From Enterocola sp045611845 (lineage in GTDB: Bacteria > Bacteroidota > Bacteroidia > Bacteroidales > Paludibacteraceae), in contig JAZKXZ010000011.1 in the NCBI GenBank assembly GCA_045611845.1, forward strand, positions 1 through 48,822: a stretch of 48,822 nt of DNA. The letters run 5' to 3'. Below are positions 15,230-23,383 of the stretch, in pieces. The first letter of the stretch is position 1, and every line of letters begins with the position of its first letter. A program made the position numbers and the translations under genes. The notes under the pieces were generated by a model. The model made no database searches and had not been told where the DNA came from. It worked only from the letters and a program-made list of their open reading frames with translations.

Positions 15230-17218
15230 ATGACCAAACTACTAAAATATTTTATCTTCACTTTCTGCCTATTGACCGCTGCTAACGCATTGGCAGATAA
15301 AGGTTTTTGGTATCCTGCCTTTGTTCCTGAATCTATCCAAGAATATATAGAGGAAGAGGGCGACATTACCATGGAGAACATCTACAACGCAGACTCTACA
15401 AAGAGTTTAAACAACTACGTAGTTTACTTAAACAACGGCTACACTGCTAGCTTAATTTCAAAATCTGGACTTCTGCTTACCCCATACGAGGCTATTAAAC
15501 CTTATATAAACAGCATCGATTCTCTAAAAGATGGTTTCCTTGCCCAAGACATTTATTACGAAAAACCAATATTCAATCTTACTGCATTTTTTGATAACAA
15601 ACCAGATAGTGTAAGATTTGGTGATATTCGTCTTGTTTATGCTCCTAGCAGTGCCATTGCTGAACCAAACATTACAAATGAATATTCAAAAGATAGATAT
15701 AATGCAAATTTTGCTCTGCTTAGAATATATGCAGACCGCGACAACAAACATTCAAACTACAATAATACAAACCAACCTTTTGTAACCGACAGTTGCTTAA
15801 CAATCACACGCCACTACACTGCTGAAAACGACTTTGTTTTCTATCTTGGTTACCCAAACATAAGCCAAAGAAACTTGTCTTCTACAGATATTTACGAAAA
15901 ATTTCAGCTTGTTGATAGTGCAAAACTTGTTGGTTATGAATTTCTTACAGACTCTGCCATTTATTTTGCTCATAAAGAAGTTTCAGAGATTAAGACTAAA
16001 AAGGAAAATCTCATCTACCCTACTCTGATTAAAGAGAAACAAGAGAAAGAAGATGAATTTACCATTTGGGCTGCAAATCATGAAAAATTTGAGTCTGCAC
16101 TAAGATATTCAAACAATGTTACTTTCATGAGAAAGTACAGAGACGAAAGAAGAAAATCTGGTTTCCTATACAATCTAAGCCAAACTGTGTTCGACAAATC
16201 TGTTGTTTTGCAAATGGGAGAAATCCTTGTAACTATGACAGATGAAAACGCAATGGAAATGTATGCAGAACTAGCTAAACTTTATGAACTTTACAAGCCT
16301 GAAAGAGACAAAAAAGTATTAAAGCAAATGCTAGAATTCTACGGCACACATTGCGATAGTATATTCTTGCCTAATGTTTATTCAGACATAAAGTTAAATT
16401 ACAAAGGCAATATTGATAAATACCTAGATAAACTATTTAAAAAATCTTTCGTTACCGACGAAAAACGCTTTAATAAATATTTAGATAACCCAAAAGAAGA
16501 TGTCTTCAACAAAGATATGCTTATTATCTTATCAAAAGACATTCTTAAACATAAAGCACTTGTTTACAACTATTTCCATAGCTTCGACGAAGATATGGCA
16601 AGAGCCTACAAACTATACACAGAGGGTTGCCTTGTGCTAAATGCCGACTATTATCACGCACCAGATGCCGACTACACCTTGAGAATGGGTTATGGAAGCG
16701 TTTGCTCGTATAGAAACAACCCAAGCTTTAGCGTATCGGCTATTTCTTATCTTAAAGATATAAACATACATTCTATATTGGAGCAGTCTGTTTTAGATTC
16801 ACTTATTTTGAGCGATATTTACACAGAAGACAGCGTAAGAACAAGTTTCCTTACCACTTGCGATGCACCTCTGTTTAGAATGGGCGAACCTGTGTTTAAC
16901 CTTAAAGGTGAAATTGTGGGTATGCTTACCTCTGGCAATAGCGAGGCAGAAGTGAATAAGTATATGTTTGACGAGAGTTTCCGCACCATTGCCACTGACG
17001 TAAACTACCTAATGTATTTGCTAGACCTCAACGAGGCCGACCACATTCTGCAAGAGATAGTTTTGGGCGAAGAAGAAGAAATGTTCGACATCGAATATTT
17101 CACCCCTGTGGATTCGCTGTTGATTCCTTCTGTGGTGGATAGTCTTAGATTTGATAGTTTGAGAGTGGATAGTTTGAGGGTGGATTCATTACAGTTAGGA
17201 GTTAGGAGTGAGGAGTGA
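15230..17218 (+). CDS. Peptidase S46 homologue without catalytic triad
   Basis: Exported protein of 662 residues; signal peptide cleaved after TAANALA, mature start DKGFWYPAF. It aligns by eye along its length with S46 dipeptidyl-peptidases (DPP7/DPP11): opening GxW-P, NIYNADSTKSL, SGLLLTPYEA, DGFLAQ, NFALLRIYAD and the C-terminal FRTIATDVNYLMYLLD. All three catalytic positions appear changed: the TNHHC block is TPYEA (84-88), the Asp of the GDF block is N160, and the GNSGSP block is FRMGEP with M551 in the Ser position. It is therefore probably a pseudoenzyme, perhaps a peptide binder. The C-terminus ends in VDSLR repeats (17135-17194) and heptamer-coded residues. Confidence 0.75.
   Translation: MTKLLKYFIFTFCLLTAANALADKGFWYPAFVPESIQEYIEEEGDITMENIYNADSTKSLNNYVVYLNNGYTASLISKSGLLLTPYEAIKPYINSIDSLKDGFLAQDIYYEKPIFNLTAFFDNKPDSVRFGDIRLVYAPSSAIAEPNITNEYSKDRYNANFALLRIYADRDNKHSNYNNTNQPFVTDSCLTITRHYTAENDFVFYLGYPNISQRNLSSTDIYEKFQLVDSAKLVGYEFLTDSAIYFAHKEVSEIKTKKENLIYPTLIKEKQEKEDEFTIWAANHEKFESALRYSNNVTFMRKYRDERRKSGFLYNLSQTVFDKSVVLQMGEILVTMTDENAMEMYAELAKLYELYKPERDKKVLKQMLEFYGTHCDSIFLPNVYSDIKLNYKGNIDKYLDKLFKKSFVTDEKRFNKYLDNPKEDVFNKDMLIILSKDILKHKALVYNYFHSFDEDMARAYKLYTEGCLVLNADYYHAPDADYTLRMGYGSVCSYRNNPSFSVSAISYLKDINIHSILEQSVLDSLILSDIYTEDSVRTSFLTTCDAPLFRMGEPVFNLKGEIVGMLTSGNSEAEVNKYMFDESFRTIATDVNYLMYLLDLNEADHILQEIVLGEEEEMFDIEYFTPVDSLLIPSVVDSLRFDSLRVDSLRVDSLQLGVRSEE
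17135..17194 (+). repeat. 15-base tandem repeat coding (V/F)DSLR, four units
   Basis: Units VDSLR, FDSLR, VDSLR and VDSLQ at the end of the S46 homologue, encoded by GTGGATAGTYTKAGR-like units. It runs straight into the heptamer array. Confidence 0.8.
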
Positions 17219-17228
17219 GGAGTTAGGA
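17194..17228 (+). repeat. GTTAGGA/GTGAGGA heptamer array, five units
   Basis: GTTAGGA, GTTAGGA, GTGAGGA, GTGAGGA, GTTAGGA, then a degenerate ATTAGGA GTTATGA (17236-17249) that includes the ATG of pdxB. The S46-homologue stop TGA (17216-17218) is inside the array. Confidence 0.85.
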
Positions 17229-17245
17229 ACGAATAATTAGGAGTT

Positions 17246-18202
17246 ATGAAGATTATTGCCGACGCATACATACCATTCCTTAAAGGACTACTTGACGACG
17301 TAGCCCAAGTGGAATACCTATCCCCTGCCAAATTTACTGCAGAGGCGGTACGTGATGCTGACGCACTTATAATTCGCACCCGCGCAAAATGCAACGAAGC
17401 ACTGCTAAGCGGTAGCAAAGTGCGCTTTATTGCCACTGCCACCATTGGCTTCGACCATATCGACACCAAATATTGTGAAGAAAACGGCATTGAGTGGACA
17501 AACTGCCCTGGTTGCAATGCCGATAGCGTAAACAATTACATACACGCTGCACTTACCACTATTTTTGGCGATAGCCTAAACGGCAAAACAATTGGTATTA
17601 TAGGTGTGGGTAATGTAGGTTCACGTGTAGCAAAAATGGCTTCAAACTTAGGGATGAAGGTGCTTTTAAACGACCCACCACGTGAGGCAAAAGAGGGTTC
17701 AACAAACTTTGTTTCTTTAGAAGAAATACAAAACGAAGCCGACATTATTACCATTCACACCCCGCTAAATAAAGAAACATTTCATATAATTAACGAAGAT
17801 TTTTTGGCGTCTTGTAAAAATACACCTCTTATAATAAACGCTGCTCGCGGCGAGGTTTGCTCCACAGAAGCCCTACTTAATTATAAAGGTGACGTAGTTT
17901 TAGACTGTTGGGAAAACGAACCAAATATCAACCTTGAACTGCTTGAAAAAGTAGTTCTAGGCACACCACATATAGCAGGTTACTCTGTAGATGGCAAAGC
18001 CAATGGCACACGCATGGCAGTGGAGGCAGTTTGTAAGTTTTTTGGCATAGAAAAAGACATCAAAATAGAAGTGCCGGGCGAAAAAGGCATACCTTATTAT
18101 ATAGAAGGCGAAAGCAATGCCCTAAAAGCGCATCCAGAACTGTTTGAACAGTTTAGGAATAATTATCCGATTCGAAGAGACTCTATATGCGTTATTTTAT
18201 AA
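17246..18202 (+). CDS. pdxB: Erythronate-4-phosphate dehydrogenase PdxB
   Basis: NAD-dependent enzyme of the D-2-hydroxyacid dehydrogenase family that oxidises 4-phosphoerythronate in pyridoxal phosphate synthesis. N-terminal KIIADAYIPFL and ATIGFDHID are PdxB-like. The Rossmann motif GIIGVGNVGSRVAK, the catalytic Arg in NAARGEV, the Glu in CWENEPN and the His in TPHIAGYS are all present. At 318 residues it is shorter than the roughly 380 of the E. coli enzyme, mainly at the C-terminal dimerisation region. The ATG is formed by the last degenerate heptamer unit of the repeat before it. The 3' end overlaps truA by 16 bases. Confidence 0.9.
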   Translation: MKIIADAYIPFLKGLLDDVAQVEYLSPAKFTAEAVRDADALIIRTRAKCNEALLSGSKVRFIATATIGFDHIDTKYCEENGIEWTNCPGCNADSVNNYIHAALTTIFGDSLNGKTIGIIGVGNVGSRVAKMASNLGMKVLLNDPPREAKEGSTNFVSLEEIQNEADIITIHTPLNKETFHIINEDFLASCKNTPLIINAARGEVCSTEALLNYKGDVVLDCWENEPNINLELLEKVVLGTPHIAGYSVDGKANGTRMAVEAVCKFFGIEKDIKIEVPGEKGIPYYIEGESNALKAHPELFEQFRNNYPIRRDSICVIL

Positions 18203-18915
18203 CATTATCATACAATGGCAAAAACTATCATGGTTGGCAAGTGCAGCCAAATGGTAGTAGCGTGCAAGAAACTTTAGAAAAGGCTCTTAGCACCATTCTG
18301 CGCACCGAAATTAGCATAGTAGGCGCGGGCAGAACAGACACTGGTGTGCACGCCAAAATGATGATTGCCCATTTTGATACTGATGTAAAATTTGACGAAA
18401 AAGAACTTCCACGCAGACTAAACTGCTTCTTACCTGCCGACATCGCTATCCAAAAAATAGAACAAGTAGCAGACGATCTTCATGCACGCTTCAGTGCCAC
18501 AAAACGCAGTTACGAATACCATTTAGTAACAGAAAAATGCGTTTTTAGCACAGAAACAGCGTATTTCTACCCTGGCGCGCTCGATTTTGAAGCCATGAAC
18601 GAGGCTGCAGCCAAACTTTTTGACTACATAGACTTCACTAGTTTTAGCAAACTACATACCGACGTTAAAACAAACAACTGCACCATTTACGAAGCACGTT
18701 GGGAGCAAGTTTCACCTTCTCACTGGGTATTCCACATTAGTGCAGACCGCTTCCTACGCAATATGGTACGTGCCATTGTAGGCACACTTCTTATGGTAGG
18801 CACAAAGAAAATCACTGTAGATGGTTTCTGCAAAATAATCGAAAGCAAAGACCGCTGCAAAGCTGGCACCTCTGCCCCTGCCCACGGACTTTACCTTACA
18901 AAGGTAGTTTATTAA
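18187..18915 (+). CDS. truA: tRNA pseudouridine(38-40) synthase TruA
   Basis: Modifies U38-40 in the anticodon stem of many tRNAs. The 242 residues start with the family opening LSYNGKNYHGWQVQPNGSSVQ and contain the catalytic Asp in GAGRTDTGVHA. The C-terminal half has RFLRNMVRAIVGTL, the usual TruA block. Length is normal. It overlaps the end of pdxB by 16 bases and is probably translated from the same message. A 7-bp inverted repeat follows about 30 bases after the stop. Confidence 0.95.
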   Translation: MRYFITLSYNGKNYHGWQVQPNGSSVQETLEKALSTILRTEISIVGAGRTDTGVHAKMMIAHFDTDVKFDEKELPRRLNCFLPADIAIQKIEQVADDLHARFSATKRSYEYHLVTEKCVFSTETAYFYPGALDFEAMNEAAAKLFDYIDFTSFSKLHTDVKTNNCTIYEARWEQVSPSHWVFHISADRFLRNMVRAIVGTLLMVGTKKITVDGFCKIIESKDRCKAGTSAPAHGLYLTKVVY

Positions 18916-18945
18916 TTGGTTGAAATTATATTTGAAGCCTAATTT

Positions 18946-18970
18946 AAACGTTAAATATTTTAGAACGTTT
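18946..18970. promoter_or_regulatory. Inverted repeat at the amylase promoter
   Basis: AAACGTT (18946-18952) and AACGTTT (18964-18970) form a 7-bp inverted repeat with an 11-base spacer. Its right arm covers the -33 TTTG of the amylase promoter, a position where a repressor or activator could act; it might also be a weak truA terminator. Confidence 0.35.
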
Positions 18971-18999
18971 GCGGGTTTCATTTATTTTTTTTAACTTTG
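18968..18999 (+). promoter_or_regulatory. Promoter of the alpha-amylase gene
   Basis: TTTG (18968-18971) and TAACTTTG (18992-18999) with a 20-base spacer match the Bacteroidetes consensus well. The leader to the ATG is about 40 bases and AT-rich. Confidence 0.7.
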
Positions 19000-19041
19000 T
19001 CCCAAATTTGGATTTAATTTAAACCTAAATATTTATTAACT

Positions 19042-21777
19042 ATGAAAAAATTGACACTTTTATTAGGAGTATTCCTAATGGCTTGTGCTTCACTTTTTGC
19101 ACAAGCACCTGCCAATTGTCCTGATGTGATGCTACAAGGTTTCCACTGGGACTCTTATGGTGATGGTGAGATGGACAAATCTTATTCTCGCACCAAATGG
19201 TCAGACTTAACTTCTCAAGCTTCTGACATTGCAGAAACATTTACTATGGTATGGCTTCCACCATCAGCAAAATCAAGTGGTGGTACAGGTTATCACCCAA
19301 AAGAATGGTGTAATCAAACCTCTGATTGGGGTTCTAAAACACAACTTAAAGAACTAATCAATGCTCTTCACGCTAAAAACTGTAAAGTTATTGCAGACAT
19401 CGTAATCAATCACCGTGATGGTAACTTCAACTGGACTGACTTCTGCAACGAAAACTTCGGCACATACGGTTCATTCACATTATATCCAAGTGCACAATTC
19501 ATCTGTAGAGATGATGATGCTGCAAAAAATGGACATTCATGTACAGGTGCTAACGACGCAGGTTACGAATACGTGTGCGAAGCATCTGGTGGTTACTGCG
19601 CTTCTCGTGACCTTGACCACTCTAACACTACAATCCAAAATGCTATCAAAGCATACCTTAAATGGATGAAAGCCGAAATGGGTTATGATGGTTGGCGTTA
19701 TGACCTTGTAAAAGGTTACCTAGGTAAATACACAAAAATGTATAACGAAGCTGCAGGTGCATATTACTCTGTAGGTGAATATTGGGATGGTAACTACGAT
19801 GCTGTTAAAAACTGGATTAACGAAACTGGTAAAACATCTACAGCATTCGACTTCCCAAATAAATATGCTACATTCAACAATGCCCTAGCAAGCAAAAATT
19901 ATGGTGCAATGATAAATGGCTACAAAGTACCTAATGGTCTTTGCGGTGCTGACGAAATGAAACGTTACGCTACTACATTCATTGACAACCACGATACATT
20001 CCGCGATGGTAGCAAATATGGTGGTGACTGGACTATTGCAAATGCAGTTCTACTATCACAACCAGGTATCCCTTGCGTATTCTATCCTCACTGGGAAAAA
20101 TGTAAAGCAGACATCAAAAAAATGGTTGCTACTCGTAGAGCTTTAGGTGTACACAGTCAATCAGCATGTACAACAGCAGGTGGCGGTTCATACTACCAAA
20201 GTACAACTGTAGGTACTAAAGGTACACTAATCTGCTTCGTAGGTAGCGGTTGGTCTGCACCTTCTGGTTATACAAAAGCATGCGGTGGCACAAGCCAAGG
20301 TACTGAATGGGCTTATTACACAAGTTCTCAAGTAATTGTTCCAGACACTCCAAGCGACCCTGTTAATCCTGACACCCCTGTAGCAAGCCAAAGCTACGCT
20401 ATCCGCGTAAACGGCACAACAGACTACCCTGCTGAATACAAAGGTGTGTCTTCTGTTGACCCATCATTTGAAGAATATATGGCTTCTGTTCAACTAAATG
20501 AAGGTGATACATTCGTAACATACGACCTAGTAAACAAAGCTGGTTGGGTAATGGAAGTAGAACCATACGGAGAATATGCAAACTTTGAAGTTGGCACAGA
20601 AAGCGTTAAATGTACAAAAGCTGGTTGCTACGACTTCTATATCAAAATGAAGTTCCAAGCAGACATTATGTACATTGGTCCTGGTACAGGTTGCGGTAGT
20701 GTAACTCCAACACCAACTCCAGATCCAGACCCAACTCCAACACCTGATCCAACTCCTACTCCAGACCCAACTCCTGGCGGTACAGGTTATAGCCTATACG
20801 TAAATGGTACAGACCTATACAACATGGAGGACCAAGGCGCATGGGATATGGACCCTTCATACAACCAATTTGCTTTACCTAACGTACCATTAAAAGCAGG
20901 TGATACATTTGTATTCTACAATAATTCAAATGGCGAAACTTGGGGCAGTGTAACTGTAGACCCTGCTAGTATCACAAGTATCACAGGTTCTGGTACAGAC
21001 TTCAGCGTTAGCGAAGATGGTTGCTACTCTGTATACTTAAAACTAAAATTCCAAGCTGATAACGTTTACTTTGGCGAAGGTTTAGATTGCGGTGGTGTAA
21101 CTCCTACCCCAACTCCAGATCCAACACCAGACCCAGATCCAACACCTGATCCAGACCCAACTCCAGATCCAGACCCAACACCAACTCCTGGTCTTTCAAC
21201 AGACTACTACCTAATTGGTTACATCAATGGTGCTGATTATGCAAGTGGAGAAACTGATTGGAATATTACTGGCGACTATAAATTTGTTAATGGTAAACTA
21301 ACTGTTACATTTACAGAAACATCATACGTTTATGTAAAAACTGGTGACCTAAGCGGTTGGTTTATGGCTCAAGAATATGTTATGCCAAGTGAAAGTGGAG
21401 CTTCTGGCACACTATACAACACAGCAAGCGATCCATTAGCATTAGAAAAAATCGGTGTTCCAGCTGGCACTGTAACATTTACCCTAGTAGAAAATGCTAA
21501 CGGTTCATTAACATTATCATATACAATAGGCGCATCTGCAATCATCGAAGCAGAATCTGTAAATATGGTTATCTACCCTAACCCAACTAGTGACTATATC
21601 ACTATTACCTGCGACGAGGCTATTGAAGAAGTAGTTATCAACGCAATCAATGGTAGCGAAGTTATCAGAACCAACTCTAACGAGATTGATTTATCTGCTC
21701 TAAATCCTTCAATGTACTTCGTAAATATTATGTTACAAAACGGAGACGTTGTAAGAAGCAAAGTTATTCGCAAATAA
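19042..21777 (+). CDS. Secreted GH13 alpha-amylase with repeat modules and type IX sorting domain
   Basis: A 911-residue extracellular endo-amylase cutting alpha-1,4-glucan. Signal peptide MKKLTLLLGVFLMACASLFA. The GH13 barrel (about 22-430) has all four conserved regions: DIVINHR, GWRYDLVKG with nucleophile D221, GEYWDG with acid/base E246, and FIDNHDT with D315. Then come two related modules of about 105 residues (449-553 and 581-685; VNGT near the start, AGC or DGCY and KFQAD near the end) separated by Pro-Thr-Asp linkers, a third distinct module (718-838), and a C-terminal domain from about 842 (MVIYPNPTSDYITI...KVIRK) of the type IX secretion sorting kind. It is likely attached to or released from the cell surface. 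Confidence 0.9.
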   Translation: MKKLTLLLGVFLMACASLFAQAPANCPDVMLQGFHWDSYGDGEMDKSYSRTKWSDLTSQASDIAETFTMVWLPPSAKSSGGTGYHPKEWCNQTSDWGSKTQLKELINALHAKNCKVIADIVINHRDGNFNWTDFCNENFGTYGSFTLYPSAQFICRDDDAAKNGHSCTGANDAGYEYVCEASGGYCASRDLDHSNTTIQNAIKAYLKWMKAEMGYDGWRYDLVKGYLGKYTKMYNEAAGAYYSVGEYWDGNYDAVKNWINETGKTSTAFDFPNKYATFNNALASKNYGAMINGYKVPNGLCGADEMKRYATTFIDNHDTFRDGSKYGGDWTIANAVLLSQPGIPCVFYPHWEKCKADIKKMVATRRALGVHSQSACTTAGGGSYYQSTTVGTKGTLICFVGSGWSAPSGYTKACGGTSQGTEWAYYTSSQVIVPDTPSDPVNPDTPVASQSYAIRVNGTTDYPAEYKGVSSVDPSFEEYMASVQLNEGDTFVTYDLVNKAGWVMEVEPYGEYANFEVGTESVKCTKAGCYDFYIKMKFQADIMYIGPGTGCGSVTPTPTPDPDPTPTPDPTPTPDPTPGGTGYSLYVNGTDLYNMEDQGAWDMDPSYNQFALPNVPLKAGDTFVFYNNSNGETWGSVTVDPASITSITGSGTDFSVSEDGCYSVYLKLKFQADNVYFGEGLDCGGVTPTPTPDPTPDPDPTPDPDPTPDPDPTPTPGLSTDYYLIGYINGADYASGETDWNITGDYKFVNGKLTVTFTETSYVYVKTGDLSGWFMAQEYVMPSESGASGTLYNTASDPLALEKIGVPAGTVTFTLVENANGSLTLSYTIGASAIIEAESVNMVIYPNPTSDYITITCDEAIEEVVINAINGSEVIRTNSNEIDLSALNPSMYFVNIMLQNGDVVRSKVIRK
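20707..20777 (+). repeat. Pro-Thr-Asp linker repeat 1 of the amylase
   Basis: Short tandem CCAACTCC / CCAGAYCC units coding TPTPDPDPTPTPDP-like residues between the first two accessory modules. Confidence 0.7.
21103..21189 (+). repeat. Pro-Thr-Asp linker repeat 2 of the amylase
   Basis: A longer array of the same hexamer-like units coding PTPDP and DPDPTPDP before the third module. Slipped-strand changes in linker length are plausible here. Confidence 0.7.
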
Positions 21778-21796
21778 CAATTCTCTATAAAACTTT

Positions 21797-21829
21797 AAAA
21801 AAGCGGTGTAAAAAACACCGCTTTTTTTT
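21797..21829 (+). terminator. Terminator of the amylase gene
   Basis: Stem GCGGTGT (21803-21809) with ACACCGC (21815-21821), A run before and eight T after. The T run also forms the -33 TTTG of the rho promoter. Confidence 0.88.
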
Positions 21830-21858
21830 GTCACTACATAAAAAAAGTAGTAAATTTG
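21827..21858 (+). promoter_or_regulatory. Promoter of rho
   Basis: TTTG (21827-21830) and TAAATTTG (21851-21858), spacer 20, followed by C. It overlaps the T run of the amylase terminator. Confidence 0.7.
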
Positions 21859-21937
21859 CACGACGTTAAAACAAGAGCCCACTACACTCTTGTATTTCAA
21901 TTATATATAATAACAATACCTTATTTTATTTCCCTCC

Positions 21938-21959
21938 ACTTTGCATACAGTTGCAAAGT
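21938..21959 (+). promoter_or_regulatory. Hairpin immediately before the rho start
   Basis: Perfect 8-bp inverted repeat ACTTTGCA (21938-21945) and TGCAAAGT (21952-21959), loop of six. It ends 3 bases before the ATG at 21963, so folding would hinder ribosome loading. It also makes an in-frame TTG at 21951 an unlikely start. Confidence 0.5.
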
Positions 21960-21962
21960 TCA

Positions 21963-23345
21963 ATGTTTATGGCAGAAGAAATCGTAAAGAAAAGAAGGGC
22001 ACGTATTAAAGTTACTCCTGTAGAAGCGCCCGCAGCCGAGCCAGTAGTAGAGGTAGCACCTGATACTATTATGGCAGCCCCATCTAATCCTATCACTGAA
22101 GAAAAACCAATTCAAGAAGTTGTAGAAGCAGTAGAATCAACTGAAAAAGTAGAAACTATACTTTCTAAAACTGAGAAAAAAGTTGTTACAGAAAGACCTT
22201 TTGAAAAAGCAGACAAACCATACGAGTTTGACGATATCATAAAAGGTACAGGTGTATTAGAAATTGTTCAAGATGGATATGGATTCCTTCGTTCTCCAGA
22301 GTACGATTATTTTCCATCTCCAGACGATATATACGTTTCTCAATCACAAATAAGACTTTTTGGTCTTAAAACTGGCGACACAGTGGAAGGTCCTATCCGT
22401 CCTCCAAAAGAAGGCGAAAAATACTTCCCACTTGTAAGAGTAGAGAAAATCAATGGTCGCGACCCAGAGTTTGTACGCGATAGAGTACCATTTGAGCACT
22501 TAACTCCTCTATTCCCAGACGAAAAATTCAACCTATGCGGTGGTAAGAATACCACTATGGCTACTAGAATAGTAGATTTATTTAGCCCTATCGGTAAAGG
22601 TCAACGTGGTTTAATCGTTGCTCAACCTAAAACCGGTAAAACTGTTCTTTTAAAAGAACTTGCTAATGCTATTTTAGAAAACAACCCAGAGGTTTACATG
22701 ATTATTCTTCTAATAGACGAACGTCCTGAAGAAGTAACAGATATGGCTCGTAGTGTAAGAGCTGAAGTGATTTCATCTACATTTGATGAACCTGCAGAAA
22801 AACACGTAAAAGTGGCTTCTATTGTTCACGAAAAAGCAAAACGCCTTGTAGAATGCGGTCACGACGTGGTTATCCTACTAGACTCTATTACACGTCTTGC
22901 TCGTGCATACAATACCACAGCTCCTGCATCTGGTAAAGTGCTTTCTGGTGGTGTGGACTCAAATGCACTTCACAAACCAAAACGTTTCTTTGGTGCTGCT
23001 CGTAACATTGAAAATGGTGGTAGTTTAACCATTATTGCTACTGCACTTACTGAAACAGGTTCAAAGATGGATGATGTTATCTTCGAAGAATTTAAAGGTA
23101 CAGGTAATATGGAACTTCAACTAGACCGTAAATTATCTAACCGCAGAATCTTCCCTGCTATCGACATTATGGCATCTGGCACTCGTAGAGACGATCTACT
23201 ATTAGACGAAAATACAATGAGAAGGGTTTGGATTACACGCCAACACCTTTCAGACATGAATTCTATAGAAGCTATGGAATTCTTAAAGAAACAAATGGAA
23301 GGAACCATGAACAACGAAGAGTTCCTACTATCTATGAATTCGTGA
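21963..23345 (+). CDS. rho: Transcription termination factor Rho
   Basis: Hexameric RNA helicase that ends transcription. The 460 residues start with a short basic/acidic, probably disordered stretch (1-70, KKRRARIKV then Glu/Pro/Val-rich). The cold-shock-like RNA-binding domain follows (GVLEIVQDGYGFLRSPEYDY), then the ATPase core with Walker A AQPKTGKTVLLKE, Walker B VVILLDSITRLARAYNT and SGGVDSNALHKPKRFFGAARN with the Q loop. The usual N-terminal helical Rho_N domain seems absent. ATG 21963 and ATG 21969 are both possible starts. It has its own promoter and an 86-base or longer leader with a hairpin next to the start. Confidence 0.95.
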   Translation: MFMAEEIVKKRRARIKVTPVEAPAAEPVVEVAPDTIMAAPSNPITEEKPIQEVVEAVESTEKVETILSKTEKKVVTERPFEKADKPYEFDDIIKGTGVLEIVQDGYGFLRSPEYDYFPSPDDIYVSQSQIRLFGLKTGDTVEGPIRPPKEGEKYFPLVRVEKINGRDPEFVRDRVPFEHLTPLFPDEKFNLCGGKNTTMATRIVDLFSPIGKGQRGLIVAQPKTGKTVLLKELANAILENNPEVYMIILLIDERPEEVTDMARSVRAEVISSTFDEPAEKHVKVASIVHEKAKRLVECGHDVVILLDSITRLARAYNTTAPASGKVLSGGVDSNALHKPKRFFGAARNIENGGSLTIIATALTETGSKMDDVIFEEFKGTGNMELQLDRKLSNRRIFPAIDIMASGTRRDDLLLDENTMRRVWITRQHLSDMNSIEAMEFLKKQMEGTMNNEEFLLSMNS

Positions 23346-23383
23346 GAAAATTAAATTAATTTTTACATATAATTTTTAAAACA

